From Kitasatospora sp. GAS204B (GTDB taxonomy: Bacteria > Actinomycetota > Actinomycetes > Streptomycetales > Streptomycetaceae): a stretch of 64,000 nt of DNA. The notes beneath the pieces were generated by a model. It saw only the letters and a list, made by a program, of their open reading frames with translations, did no database searches and was not told the DNA's origin. The first letter of the stretch is position 1. Every line of letters starts with the position of its first letter. The stretch covers positions 124,001-188,000 of the forward strand of contig NZ_JARZAG010000011.1 in NCBI RefSeq assembly GCF_029892155.1, written 5' to 3'. Shown piece after piece: positions 49,976 to 58,658 of this stretch. Made by a program: the position numbers and the translations under genes.

Positions 49976-50584
49976 TCAGGGTGTGAGCCGGGGGTGGCGG
50001 TACTCCTCCATCGCGTCGAGGAGCCAGTCCGTCAGGTACTGCGCGAACGACCCCCGCACGAGTAGCCGGTAGGTCGGCTCCGCGTCGACCTGGTGGAGGA
50101 TCACCTGGACCTTGCCGAGCAGCGTCTGGGCACAGCGGCCCGGCCCGAAGGCGCGGGGGTGCAGGTCGAGTGAGCAGCCCTTCTCCAGGACCTGGCGGGC
50201 GGCGGGGCCGGACAGTTCGAGCGTGGTGCGGTTGGCGGAGACGTCCACGACCGATCCGGGCTCGTCCGTCAGTGCCGCTCGCAGCAGTTCGGCGGTGGCG
50301 CTTCCGGAGCCGTCCGGGCCCAGCACGAGCCACTCCTGCGGGCCCAGCCAGACGACCTGGAGGCTTCCCGGCTCGGTGACGGTGTTCGGCTCGGTCGGCA
50401 GCGGCGAGCCCAGCGCCGTGGCGATCCTCTCTGCGGCCGGCCCATGCGGGTGGAGCTGGAGGTCGAGCTGCGCGAGGAAGGGAACCTCGCGCAACCGGAC
50501 TCCCCGCTCTCCGCCGGTCGAGTGCGCCGCGAGGACGTCGGCGAGGTGTCCGAGCGGGCTGCGCCGCTGGGTGTCAGCCGTCAC
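49976..50584 (-). CDS. soxG: Sarcosine oxidase gamma subunit
   Basis: The 202-residue protein matches the heterotetrameric sarcosine oxidase gamma family (GcvT-like fold): RSPLGHLADVLAAH, VVWLGPQEWLVLGPDG, VVDVSANRTTLELSGPAARQVLEKGCSLDLHPRAFGPG and TYRLLVRGSFAQYLTDWLLDAM. The GTG start overlaps the soxA end by 11 bp. It is the last gene of soxB-soxD-soxA-soxG. The complex oxidises sarcosine to glycine with transfer of the methyl group to tetrahydrofolate. Confidence 0.92.
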   Translation of the reverse strand: MTADTQRRSPLGHLADVLAAHSTGGERGVRLREVPFLAQLDLQLHPHGPAAERIATALGSPLPTEPNTVTEPGSLQVVWLGPQEWLVLGPDGSGSATAELLRAALTDEPGSVVDVSANRTTLELSGPAARQVLEKGCSLDLHPRAFGPGRCAQTLLGKVQVILHQVDAEPTYRLLVRGSFAQYLTDWLLDAMEEYRHPRLTP

Positions 50585-53444
50585 GGCGGGTCCCCTTCGG
50601 GTCGTAGAGGACGGGGTCGGTGATGGTCGCGGCGATCACGCCGTCGGGCAGCGGTGCGTAGACCGTCTCGCCCAGCCGCTCCCGCCCGCCCGCGACGAGT
50701 GCCAGGGCAAAGGTGCGGCCGAGTGCCGCGCTGCGGTAACTGGAGGTGACGTGCCCCAGCGCCCTGGTGGGCACCGACGCCTCGGCGTCCGCCACCAGTT
50801 GCGCGCCCTCCGGTAGCAGCACGGCGGGATCCGCGGGCAGCACTCCGACGAGCTGCCTGCGGTCGCCGCGCGCGGTGTCGGCACGGCGGAAGGAACGCTT
50901 GCCGATGAAGGGCTTCCGCTGGGAGACGACCCACTCCATGCCGAGGTCCTGCGGGGTGACCGTGCCGTCGGTGTCCTGGCCGATGATGGGGTAGCCCTTT
51001 TCGGCGCGCAGCACGTGCATGGTCTCGGTGCCGTACGGGGTGATGCCCAGAGGTCCGCCGGCCCGGATGACGGACTCCCAGGTGGCGAGGCCGTACCAGC
51101 CGGCGACGTTGATCTCGAAGGCCAGCTCGCCGGAGAAGGAGATGCGACAGATCCGGGCCGCCACGCCGCTCGCGAGGCGGGTCTCACGGGCCGTCATGAA
51201 GGGGAAGGCGTCGTTCGACACGTCCAGGTCCGGGGCCAGGGCTGCGATGACCTCGCGTGATCGGGGGCCGACGACCGCGACCGTGGCCCACTGCTCGGTC
51301 ACCGAGGTGAACCGCACGCGCAGCTCGGGCCATTCGGTCTGCAGCCACTCCTCCAGCCAGTCCAGGACGCCCGCGGCGTTCCCGGTCGTGGTCGTCATGA
51401 TGTAGTGGTCGGCTGCCAGGCGCAGGGTCACGCCGTCGTCGAGGACCATGCCGTCCGCTCGACACATCACCCCGTACCGCGCGGAGTTGACGGCCAGTTT
51501 GGCGAAGGCGTTGGTGTAGACGCGGTTCAGGAACTCGCCCGCGTCGGGCCCGATGACGTCGATCTTGCCGAGGGTGCTGGCGTCCATGACGGCGACGCCT
51601 TCGCGGGCCGCGCGGCACTCGCGCTCCACGGCCGCCGCCGTGGACTCCCCGGGCCGGGGGTAGTACCAGGGGCGCTTCCACTGGCCGACGTTCTCGAAGA
51701 CCGCACCGTGCTCGACGTGCCAGGGATGGATCGCGGTGGTGCGCACCGGGTCGAAGAGGGCGCCGCGTTCACGCCCGGCGAGCAGCGCGAAGGAGACGGG
51801 CACGTACGGGCCGCGGTAGGTGGTGGTGCCCACCTCGCCCGGCGAGCGGGCGCCGAGCAGCCGGGCGATGACGCCGGTGGCGCTCACTCCGGACGCCTTG
51901 CCCTGGTCGTGCGCGGTGCCGATGGTGGTGTAGCGCTTGATGTGCTCGACGGAGCGCATACCGGCTCGGATCGCGCGCTGCACGTCCGCGACCGTGGCGT
52001 CGCGCTGCAGGTCGACGAAGTGGTCGCTCCACTCGGAGGGGTCGCCCGTCTCGCCGGGCACGAGCCACACCGGCCGCGGCCGGGCCGGCGGGCGGTCGAC
52101 GGAGGTGGGCGGCACCGAGGGCGCGGTGCTGGGGAAGCCTGCCAGGTCGGCCGCCTCGACCCCGGCGGCGAAGCCGCCGCCGAGGCACCCGGCGAGGTCG
52201 AGGACGCCCAGGGCGGCTCCGACGCTGACGACGTTCTGCGCGGCCTGCGCGGGGACGAACGCGGCCAGGTCGTCGTCGTAGCGGGTCGTGCCCTGCGACT
52301 GGCTCCACAGGTGGACGGCCGGGCTCCAGCCGCCCGAGACGGCGAGCAGGTCGCAGGCCACCTCGCGGACCGGGCCGCTGATCACGTCGTCGGCATCGAG
52401 CTCGGCGATGCGGACCGCCGACACACGATCGTGACCCCGGGTGCCGACCACGGCCGATCCGGTGTGGACCTCGATCCCGGCGCCACGCGCGGAGTTGACG
52501 AGATCGGCGGGCGGCTCCGGCCGGGTGTCGACCAGTGCCGCCACCTGGGCCCCGGCCGCGACCAGGTCGAGCGCGGTGGCGTAGGCGTGGTCATTGGTGG
52601 TGAGGACCACGGGCCGGCGGCCGGGGAGCACGGCGTACCGGTTCAGGTAGGCGCGCACGGCGGCGGCGGACATGACGCCCGGCAGGTCGTTGCCGGCGAA
52701 GACCATCGGTCGCTCGTGGGCGCCGGTCGCCAGGACCACCCGGCGGGCCCGGATGTGCCACAGGCGCTGCCGGGAGATGCCGGGGACGGGCTGCGGGCCG
52801 AGGTGGTCGGTGCGGCGCTCGGCGACGAGCAGGTAGTTGTGGTCGTGGTAGCCGATCGCCGTGGACCTGGTGAGGATCCGCGTGTCGACCTGCGCGGCGA
52901 GCTCCGTGCGGGCTTCCGCCACCCAGTCGAGCGCCGGGCGGCCGTCGATCGACTCCCGCCCCGCGAGCAGGGATCCACCGAGTTCCGGCTGGTCGTCGAC
53001 CAGGACGACGCGGGCGCCGCAACGCCCGGCGGCGAGGGCGGCGGCGAGTCCGGCCGGGCCGGCGCCGACGACCAGGACGTCGGTGTGGATGTGCATCTTG
53101 TCGTGGACGGCCTGGTCGGGGGTCGGGTCGAGGCGACCGAGGCCCGCGAGGCCGGCCGCCGAGAGGCCCTCGTACAGCTCGATCGTGGTCGCGAGCAGCA
53201 TCGGCTCCGAGCAGGGCCCGTCGACCTGGACCAGGGCGTTGGGCTCCTCCGCGCCTGCTGTGGCGATGCCGCGCGGCCGCCTGCGGTAGAGGCTGGGGGC
53301 GACGTGCAGCACGCCGTTGGCGAGCAGGGCGGAGGCGAGCGTGTCGCCGCGCAGGCCGGTGTACGCCACGCCGTCGAAGGTGAAGCGCAGGGGGGCGGAG
53401 CGGTCGACCCGTCCGCCGTCGGGGAGACGGTGGGACTGCGTCAT
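50574..53444 (-). CDS. soxA: Sarcosine oxidase alpha subunit
   Basis: The 956-residue protein has an N-terminal 2Fe-2S-like lead (FTFDGVAYTGLRGDTLASALLANGVLHVAPSL), an NAD-binding region with VLVVGAGPAGLAAALAAGRCGARVVLVDDQPELGGSLL, a central TVHR/oxidoreductase part, and a GcvT-type C-terminal half (VAVMDASTLGKIDVIGPDAGEFLNRVYTN, RISFSGELAFEINVAGW). This is the standard alpha subunit, which binds NAD and folate and channels the methylene group. ATG 53444 overlaps the soxD stop as ATGA. Length matches the family. Confidence 0.95.
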   Translation of the reverse strand: MTQSHRLPDGGRVDRSAPLRFTFDGVAYTGLRGDTLASALLANGVLHVAPSLYRRRPRGIATAGAEEPNALVQVDGPCSEPMLLATTIELYEGLSAAGLAGLGRLDPTPDQAVHDKMHIHTDVLVVGAGPAGLAAALAAGRCGARVVLVDDQPELGGSLLAGRESIDGRPALDWVAEARTELAAQVDTRILTRSTAIGYHDHNYLLVAERRTDHLGPQPVPGISRQRLWHIRARRVVLATGAHERPMVFAGNDLPGVMSAAAVRAYLNRYAVLPGRRPVVLTTNDHAYATALDLVAAGAQVAALVDTRPEPPADLVNSARGAGIEVHTGSAVVGTRGHDRVSAVRIAELDADDVISGPVREVACDLLAVSGGWSPAVHLWSQSQGTTRYDDDLAAFVPAQAAQNVVSVGAALGVLDLAGCLGGGFAAGVEAADLAGFPSTAPSVPPTSVDRPPARPRPVWLVPGETGDPSEWSDHFVDLQRDATVADVQRAIRAGMRSVEHIKRYTTIGTAHDQGKASGVSATGVIARLLGARSPGEVGTTTYRGPYVPVSFALLAGRERGALFDPVRTTAIHPWHVEHGAVFENVGQWKRPWYYPRPGESTAAAVERECRAAREGVAVMDASTLGKIDVIGPDAGEFLNRVYTNAFAKLAVNSARYGVMCRADGMVLDDGVTLRLAADHYIMTTTTGNAAGVLDWLEEWLQTEWPELRVRFTSVTEQWATVAVVGPRSREVIAALAPDLDVSNDAFPFMTARETRLASGVAARICRISFSGELAFEINVAGWYGLATWESVIRAGGPLGITPYGTETMHVLRAEKGYPIIGQDTDGTVTPQDLGMEWVVSQRKPFIGKRSFRRADTARGDRRQLVGVLPADPAVLLPEGAQLVADAEASVPTRALGHVTSSYRSAALGRTFALALVAGGRERLGETVYAPLPDGVIAATITDPVLYDPKGTRRDG

Positions 53445-53734
53445 GCGATCACCGGCTTCGGCTGGCCGGCCGCCACCGGGTGATTGCTCTGCGAGGCCAG
53501 GATCTGGTGGGTGACGGTGTGTCGGACGACGTTGAACCAGCGCCGGCAGCCGGCGGCGTGCGACCAGCGTTCGGCGAAGGGGCCCTTGGGGTTGTCGCGC
53601 ACGAACAGGTACTCGCCCCACTCGGCGTCGGACAGGCCCTCGGGGTCCGCCGGGTAGGCGACATGAGCCTGGCCGCCGTAGTGGAACTCGAGCTCGTCCC
53701 GTTCGCCGCACCAGGGACAGGCGATCAGCAGCAT
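53441..53734 (-). CDS. soxD: Sarcosine oxidase delta subunit
   Basis: The 97-residue protein has the delta-subunit zinc site CPWCGERDELEFHYGGQAHV and the conserved tail EYLFVRDNPKGPFAERWSHAAGCRRWFNVVRHTVTHQI. It is the small structural subunit of the heterotetramer. It overlaps soxA by four bases and lies 49 bp after the soxB stop, so the operon order is B-D-A-G. The start is ATG 53734. Confidence 0.94.
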   Translation of the reverse strand: MLLIACPWCGERDELEFHYGGQAHVAYPADPEGLSDAEWGEYLFVRDNPKGPFAERWSHAAGCRRWFNVVRHTVTHQILASQSNHPVAAGQPKPVIA

Positions 53735-53745
53735 GCGTGGTCCTC

Positions 53746-53789
53746 CGGTCAGTGCGGTCAGCGCACTCAGGCGGTCAGTGCGGTCAGTG
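53746..53789. repeat. Tandem copies of CGGTCAGTG around the soxB/soxD junction
   Basis: Units CGGTCAGTG at 53746-53754, 53772-53780 and 53781-53789 are identical, and 53755-53763 differs at one base. An 8-base degenerate spacer (53764-53771) lies between. The last unit contains the soxB stop codon. Confidence 0.8.
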
Positions 53790-55001
53790 CGCCACGGCGG
53801 CGGCGCCGTGCTCGTCGATCAGCGCGCCGGTGGTGAACCGCTCCAGCGCGAAGGGTGCGTTCAGCGGGTGCGGCTCGCCGGTGGCGATGGTGTGCGCGTA
53901 CACCCAGCCGGAGGCGGGCGTCGCCTTGAAACCGCCGGTGCCCCAGCCGCAGTTGAGGTAGAGGTTCTCGATCGGCGTCGGGCCGATGATCGGCGAGGCG
54001 TCGGGGGTGACGTCGACGATGCCGCCCCAGGTGCGCAGCACGTGCGCCCGGGCGAAGATCGGGAACAGTTCGAGCGCCGCGGCCATCTGATGCTCGATCT
54101 GGTGGAAGGAGCCGCGCTGGCCGTAGCCGTTGTAGGAGTCCACGCCCGCGCCCATGACCAGCTCGCCCTTGTGGGCCTGGCTCACGTACACGTGCACGTG
54201 GTTGGACATCACCACGGTGGGGTGCACGGGTTCCAGCAGCTCGGAGACGAGCGCCTGCAGGGGGTGGCTCTGCACCGGGAGCCGCAGTCCGGCCAGGTCG
54301 GCCAGGACGCTGCTGTGTCCGGCGGCGGCCAGTGCGACCCGCCCCGCGCTGATCGGTCCCCGGCTGGTCCGCACGCCGACGACGCGGTCGCCCTCGCGCA
54401 GGAATCCGGTCACCTCGCAGCCCTGGATCAGGTCGACGCCGTACTGGTCCGCCTTGCGCGCCAGCGCCCAGGCGACGTGGTCGTGCTTGGCGATGCCGGC
54501 CCGGGGCTGCAGCGTCGCGCCGAGCACCGGGTAGCGCACGTCGGGGGAGGTGTTGACGATCGGGCAGAACGCGCGCACCTGGTCGGCGTCCAGCCACTCG
54601 GCGTCGACGCCGCCGAGCCGGTTGGCGTTGACCCGGCGGGTGCCCTCACGGACGTCCTGCAGGGTGTGGGCGAGGTTGAGCACGCCGCGCTGGCTGAACA
54701 GGAAGTCGTACTCCAGCTCCTGCGGCAGCACCTCCCAGAGCTTCAGCGCGTGCTCGTACAGCGCCGCGCTCTCCTCGCAGAGGTAGTTGGACCGGATGAT
54801 CGTGGTGTTCCGGGCCATGTTGCCGCCGGCGAGCCAACCGCGTTCCAGCACGGCGACGTTGGTGATCCCGTGGTTGCGGGCGAGGTAGTAGGCGGTGGCC
54901 AGCCCGTGGCCGCCCGCCCCGACGATGATCACGTCGTAGGAGCGCTTGGGGTCGGGGGTGCGCCACAGCCAGTCGGGGTGCTCGGGCAGCTGGTGGGACA
55001 T
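53784..55001 (-). CDS. soxB: Sarcosine oxidase beta subunit
   Basis: The 405-residue DAO-family flavoprotein has the FAD loop DVIIVGAGGHGLATAYYLARNHG, VAVLERGWLAGGNMARNTTIIRSNYL, LQPRAGIAKHDHVAWALA (the region that holds the covalent FMN histidine in this family) and GGIVDVTPDASPIIGPTPIENLYLNCGWGTGGFKATP. It carries the sarcosine oxidation site. It is the first gene of the sox operon on the minus strand; its promoter lies in 55002-55281, which it shares with the divergent choline dehydrogenase gene. The start is ATG 55001 with GGAG in the preceding 15 bases. Confidence 0.94.
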   Translation of the reverse strand: MSHQLPEHPDWLWRTPDPKRSYDVIIVGAGGHGLATAYYLARNHGITNVAVLERGWLAGGNMARNTTIIRSNYLCEESAALYEHALKLWEVLPQELEYDFLFSQRGVLNLAHTLQDVREGTRRVNANRLGGVDAEWLDADQVRAFCPIVNTSPDVRYPVLGATLQPRAGIAKHDHVAWALARKADQYGVDLIQGCEVTGFLREGDRVVGVRTSRGPISAGRVALAAAGHSSVLADLAGLRLPVQSHPLQALVSELLEPVHPTVVMSNHVHVYVSQAHKGELVMGAGVDSYNGYGQRGSFHQIEHQMAAALELFPIFARAHVLRTWGGIVDVTPDASPIIGPTPIENLYLNCGWGTGGFKATPASGWVYAHTIATGEPHPLNAPFALERFTTGALIDEHGAAAVAH

Positions 55002-55060
55002 CGCGGGACTCCTGGGGAGAGACGGCGTCGGCTCAGCGGTGTTTCAGACTACGCACACTG

Positions 55061-55146
55061 TTGCGTCAAACACAACAGGCCGGCAAGGGGGGCAGGGGGC
55101 CTTGACGAGCCCTGGGTAGGTCCCGAAACTGTTGCGCACTATGAAC
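55061..55146. promoter_or_regulatory. IclR-type motif sites in the soxB/choline-dehydrogenase divergent promoter
   Basis: Site A, TTGCGTCAAACACAA (55061-55075), is a 15-bp palindrome-like element with CTGTTG/CAACAG flanks. Site B, TTGCGCACTATGAAC (55132-55146), shares the left half. Both match TTGCG-N5-CGCAA-type sites found at the other promoters of this block. Confidence 0.65.
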
Positions 55147-55281
55147 GCAGTTTCCCGTAGAGAAACTCGCTGTTCATGGGCCGCGACGGGTGCCCCGCGT
55201 CACCGTGCCCCCGCAACCCGCAGCAACCTCGCCAGACTTGCGCAGACGGCGTCACCGCCCCGAGAGCAATGGCAGGACACC

Positions 55282-56961
55282 ATGGCCTTGAAGCAGTACG
55301 ACTTCATCATCGTCGGCGGAGGGTCGGCAGGCTGCGCGCTCGCGGCCCGGCTCAGCGCGGACCCGTCCAACCGGGTGCTGGTGCTGGAGGCGGGCCGGCC
55401 GGACTACCCCTGGGACGTCTTCATCCACATGCCGGCCGCCCTGACCTTCCCGATCGGCAGCCGGTTCTACGACTGGAAGTACGAGTCCGAGCCGGAACCC
55501 TTCATGAACGGGCGGAAGATCTACCACGCCCGGGGCAAGGTCCTCGGCGGCTCCAGCAGCATCAACGGCATGATCTTCCAGCGCGGCAACCCGCTCGACT
55601 ACGAGCGTTGGGGCGCCGACGCCGGCATGAAGGACTGGGACTACGCCCACTGCCTCCCCTACTTCAAGCGCATGGAGAACTGCCTCGCCGACCGGGAAGC
55701 CGGCGGCCCGGTCGCCGGTGGTCGAGGTTTCCGCGGCCACGACGGCCCCCTCGTCCTGGAGCGCGGGCCGGTCGCCAACCCCTTGTTCTCCGCGTTCTTC
55801 GAGGCGGTCCAGCAGGCCGGCTACCCGCTCACCGACGACGTCAACGGCTACCGCCAGGAGGGCTTCGCCCCCTTCGACCGCAACCTGCGCCGCGGGCGCC
55901 GGCTCAGCGCCGCCCGCGCCTACCTGCACCCGGTGCTCGGCCGCCGCAACCTCGACCTGCAGACCCGCGCCCACGTCGGCCGTGTCCTCTTCGACGGCCG
56001 GCGCGCGGTCGGCGTGGAGTACCACCGAGGAGGCACCCTGCACCGCGTGCGGGGCGGCAAGGTGATCCTGTCCGGCGGCGCCGTCAACTCCCCGCAGCTG
56101 CTGCAGCTCTCCGGCGTCGGCAACGCGGCGGAGCTGGGCGCGCTCGGCATCGACGCCGTCCAGCACCTGCCCGGCGTCGGCGAGAACCTGCAGGACCACC
56201 TCGAGGTGTACGTCCAGCACGCGTGCAGGCAGCCGGTGTCCGTGCAGCCCGCCATGAAGCTGTGGCGGCGGCCGTTCATCGGCGCGCAGTGGCTCTTCCT
56301 GCGCTCGGGCCCGGGCGCGACCAACCACTTCGAGGGCGGCGGCTTCGTCCGCAGCAACGAGGACGTCGACTACCCCAACCTGATGTTCCACTTCCTGCCG
56401 ATCGCGGTGCGCTACGACGGCTCCGCACCGGCCGGCGGGCACGGGTACCAGGTGCACATCGGCCCGATGTACTCCGACGCCCGGGGTTCGGTGAAGATCA
56501 GGTCGACGGACCCGCGCGAGCACCCGGCGCTCAGGTTCAACTACCTCTCCACCGCTCAGGACCGCCGGGAATGGGTCGAGGCGATCCGGGTCACCCGCCG
56601 GATCCTCGGCCAGCCCGCCTTCGCCGGGTTCAGCGACGGCGAGATCTCGCCCGGACCGCAGGTCGAGACCGACGAGGAGATCCTGCAGTGGGTCGCCAAG
56701 GACGGGGAGACCGCCCTGCACCCCTCGTGCACCGCGAGGATGGGCACGGACGAGATGTCGGTCCTCGACCCGGCCACCCTGGGGGTCCACGGCCTGGACG
56801 GGCTGCACGTGGTCGACGCGTCCGCGATGCCGTACGTGACCAACGGCAACATCTACGCCCCCGTCATGATGCTCGCCGAGAAGGCCGCCGACCTCATCCT
56901 CGGCAACACTCCCCTCGAACCGGACCACACCGAGTTCTACCGCCACCGCGGGACCGCCTGA
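55282..56961 (+). CDS. betA: GMC-family choline dehydrogenase
   Basis: The 559-residue protein has the GMC signatures: FIIVGGGSAGCALAARLSADPSNRVLVLEAGRPDYPWD for FAD, HARGKVLGGSSSINGMIFQRGNPLDYERW, SGGAVNSPQLLQLSGVG, and the C-terminal catalytic region TALHPSCTARMGTDEMS with VVDASAMPYVTNGNIYAPVMMLAEKAADLI. It matches choline dehydrogenase in length and motifs, and it is adjacent to sarcosine oxidase and betaine genes. It would oxidise choline to betaine aldehyde. ATG 55282 has AGGA upstream. The divergent promoter carries IclR-type sites. Confidence 0.9.
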   Translation: MALKQYDFIIVGGGSAGCALAARLSADPSNRVLVLEAGRPDYPWDVFIHMPAALTFPIGSRFYDWKYESEPEPFMNGRKIYHARGKVLGGSSSINGMIFQRGNPLDYERWGADAGMKDWDYAHCLPYFKRMENCLADREAGGPVAGGRGFRGHDGPLVLERGPVANPLFSAFFEAVQQAGYPLTDDVNGYRQEGFAPFDRNLRRGRRLSAARAYLHPVLGRRNLDLQTRAHVGRVLFDGRRAVGVEYHRGGTLHRVRGGKVILSGGAVNSPQLLQLSGVGNAAELGALGIDAVQHLPGVGENLQDHLEVYVQHACRQPVSVQPAMKLWRRPFIGAQWLFLRSGPGATNHFEGGGFVRSNEDVDYPNLMFHFLPIAVRYDGSAPAGGHGYQVHIGPMYSDARGSVKIRSTDPREHPALRFNYLSTAQDRREWVEAIRVTRRILGQPAFAGFSDGEISPGPQVETDEEILQWVAKDGETALHPSCTARMGTDEMSVLDPATLGVHGLDGLHVVDASAMPYVTNGNIYAPVMMLAEKAADLILGNTPLEPDHTEFYRHRGTA

Positions 56962-56995
56962 TCCGCACCAGGCCCCGCGGCGCGGCGGATCCGCA

Positions 56996-58186
56996 CTAGG
57001 AAGCAACCGGCGCCGTGGCAACGGGGATCGGCGTGAGCGTGCGGCGCAGCCGGTTGAAGAGCTTGGGCCGGTCGACGGCGAGCACGGCGACGTCGTGCCC
57101 GTGGCGCCGGTAGACGGCCACGAACGAACGGCTGTCCAAGTCGCCCTCGACGACCCTGGGTTGAGCATCGGGGCGGACCTGACCGGCCAGCTGGATCCGG
57201 GCCTGGTACTGGTCCGACCAGAAGTACGGCGGCCGCGTCGGCGCGGGTGCCGAGGTGCCCGACAGCAGGGTGCGAGCGGCCGTCTTCGGTTGCTCCGTCG
57301 CGTTGGTCCAGTGCTCGATGCGCTCGGAGCGGCCGGTGAACGGGTTGGGGCAGCGGGCGACATCGCCCACGGCGACGACGCCGGGGATGTTCGTCGCGCA
57401 ACCGGCGTCGCACACGACCCCGTCGTCCACCGCGATCCCCGATCCGGCCAACCAGCCGGTCGCCGGCCGCACCCCGATGCCGACCACGACCACGTCGGCC
57501 GGCAGCACCCGACCGTCGGTCAGCCGCACGCCGGTGACCCGGCCTTCGCCGGTGAGGCCCGCGACGCCGGTGCCGCACAGCAGGCGCACCCCGTGGTCCG
57601 CGTGCAGCGCGGCGCAGACCAGGCCCATCTCGCGTCCCAGGGCCCGCTCCAGCGGAACCTCCGCGGCCTCGACCACGGTGACGTCCAGGCCGACCGCATG
57701 AGCCGTGGCGGCGACCTCGGCGCCGATGAAGCCCGCGCCGATGACCACGACGCGGGGCAGGCCCTTGTGCAGGTCCGTGCGCAACGCCATCGCGTCGTCC
57801 AGGGTGCGCAACGTGTGGACGCCTGCCAGCTTCTCGGCTCCGGCGATCGTGCGGGGGCGCGCGCCGGTGGCGATCACGACGGCGTCGGTGCGCAGTTCCC
57901 GGCCGCCGGTCAGGGTGACGGTCCGTGCGGCGGGATCCAGCCGGACGGCCCGCTCACCGAGCAGCCAGTGCACGGACAGGTCCGCGTACTCGTGCGAGCT
58001 GCCGAGCGCGAGCGCCTCGGCCGCCAGGCCGCCCTTGAGGAAGCCCTTGGACAACGGCGGCCGGTCGTACGGGTGGTGGCGTTCCTCGCCGATGACGGTG
58101 ATCGAGCCGTCGTACCCTTCGGCGCGCAGCGCGCGGACCGTGCTCAGACCGGCCAGTGAGCCGCCGACCACGGCGATGGACTTCAT
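56996..58186 (-). CDS. NAD(P)H-ferredoxin-type FAD reductase
   Basis: The 396-residue reductase has two Rossmann motifs (SIAVVGGSLAGLSTVRALRAEGY and RVVVIGAGFIGAEVAATAHAVGLDVTVVEAAEVPLERALG), the FAD signature ATNIPGVVAVGDVARCPNP, and a C-terminal domain typical of ferredoxin reductases of Rieske systems. Its ATG 58186 overlaps the stop codon of the Rieske ferredoxin gene (ATGA), so the two form an electron-transfer pair. The oxygenase it should serve is not in the window; a betaine demethylase is the natural candidate given the surrounding genes. Confidence 0.9.
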   Translation of the reverse strand: MKSIAVVGGSLAGLSTVRALRAEGYDGSITVIGEERHHPYDRPPLSKGFLKGGLAAEALALGSSHEYADLSVHWLLGERAVRLDPAARTVTLTGGRELRTDAVVIATGARPRTIAGAEKLAGVHTLRTLDDAMALRTDLHKGLPRVVVIGAGFIGAEVAATAHAVGLDVTVVEAAEVPLERALGREMGLVCAALHADHGVRLLCGTGVAGLTGEGRVTGVRLTDGRVLPADVVVVGIGVRPATGWLAGSGIAVDDGVVCDAGCATNIPGVVAVGDVARCPNPFTGRSERIEHWTNATEQPKTAARTLLSGTSAPAPTRPPYFWSDQYQARIQLAGQVRPDAQPRVVEGDLDSRSFVAVYRRHGHDVAVLAVDRPKLFNRLRRTLTPIPVATAPVAS

Positions 58187-58503
58187 GCCGGCTCGCCGAC
58201 CGTGACGTGCAGGACGACGTGTCCGTCCTCCACCGTGACCCGGTGCGTCCGCAGTGCCGACTTGGCCGGCGGGCACGTCGGTCGGCCGGTGCGGAGGTCG
58301 AAGGAGGCCGCGTGCAGGGGGCATTCGACGAAGCAGCCCGCCAACCAGCCGTCGGCGAGCGAGGCGTCCTGGTGGGTGCAGGTGTCGTCGACGGCGTACA
58401 GGGTCCCGTCGGCGTTGAAGACGGCGATCGGCGCCGGTACGCCTGCCGTCACTCGGAGCGCTTCGCCGGGCGGCAGTTCGTCGATCCGGCACACCGTGAT
58501 CAT
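58183..58503 (-). CDS. Rieske-type ferredoxin
   Basis: The 106-residue protein has a complete Rieske motif: CTHQDASLADGWLAG and CPLHAASFDLRTGRP, that is, two Cys-His pairs that hold a 2Fe-2S cluster. It begins MITVCRIDELPPGEALRV. ATG 58503 has GGAGG five bases before it. Together with the overlapping reductase gene it would pass electrons from NAD(P)H to a Rieske oxygenase. Confidence 0.92.
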   Translation of the reverse strand: MITVCRIDELPPGEALRVTAGVPAPIAVFNADGTLYAVDDTCTHQDASLADGWLAGCFVECPLHAASFDLRTGRPTCPPAKSALRTHRVTVEDGHVVLHVTVGEPA

Positions 58504-58542
58504 GGGAGCCTCCAGCTTCGGATCCTCGAATCCGCTCAGGTG

Positions 58543-58658
58543 TATCGTATTGCACAACACGATTCGGATTACGCAACATGCTTTCGAGCCGCCGAAGGCT
58601 TGTCAAGAGGACGAATGCCATCGGCGGGAAGCTGTGCATAATGTTGCGCTATGAGCAA
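58543..58658. promoter_or_regulatory. IclR-type motif sites between the Rieske and IclR genes
   Basis: On the minus strand TTGTGCAATACGATA (58543-58557) and TTGCGTAATCCGAAT (58562-58576) each hold a good left half. On the plus strand TTGCGCTATGAGCAA (58644-58658) is a near-palindrome that covers the IclR start codon (58651), as expected for autoregulation. Confidence 0.7.

Noticed and set aside
56996..58639. A single fused Rieske-reductase polypeptide
   Set aside because: The upstream part of this frame is an out-of-frame reading of the Rieske gene; ATG 58186 overlaps the Rieske stop and gives a normal-length reductase.
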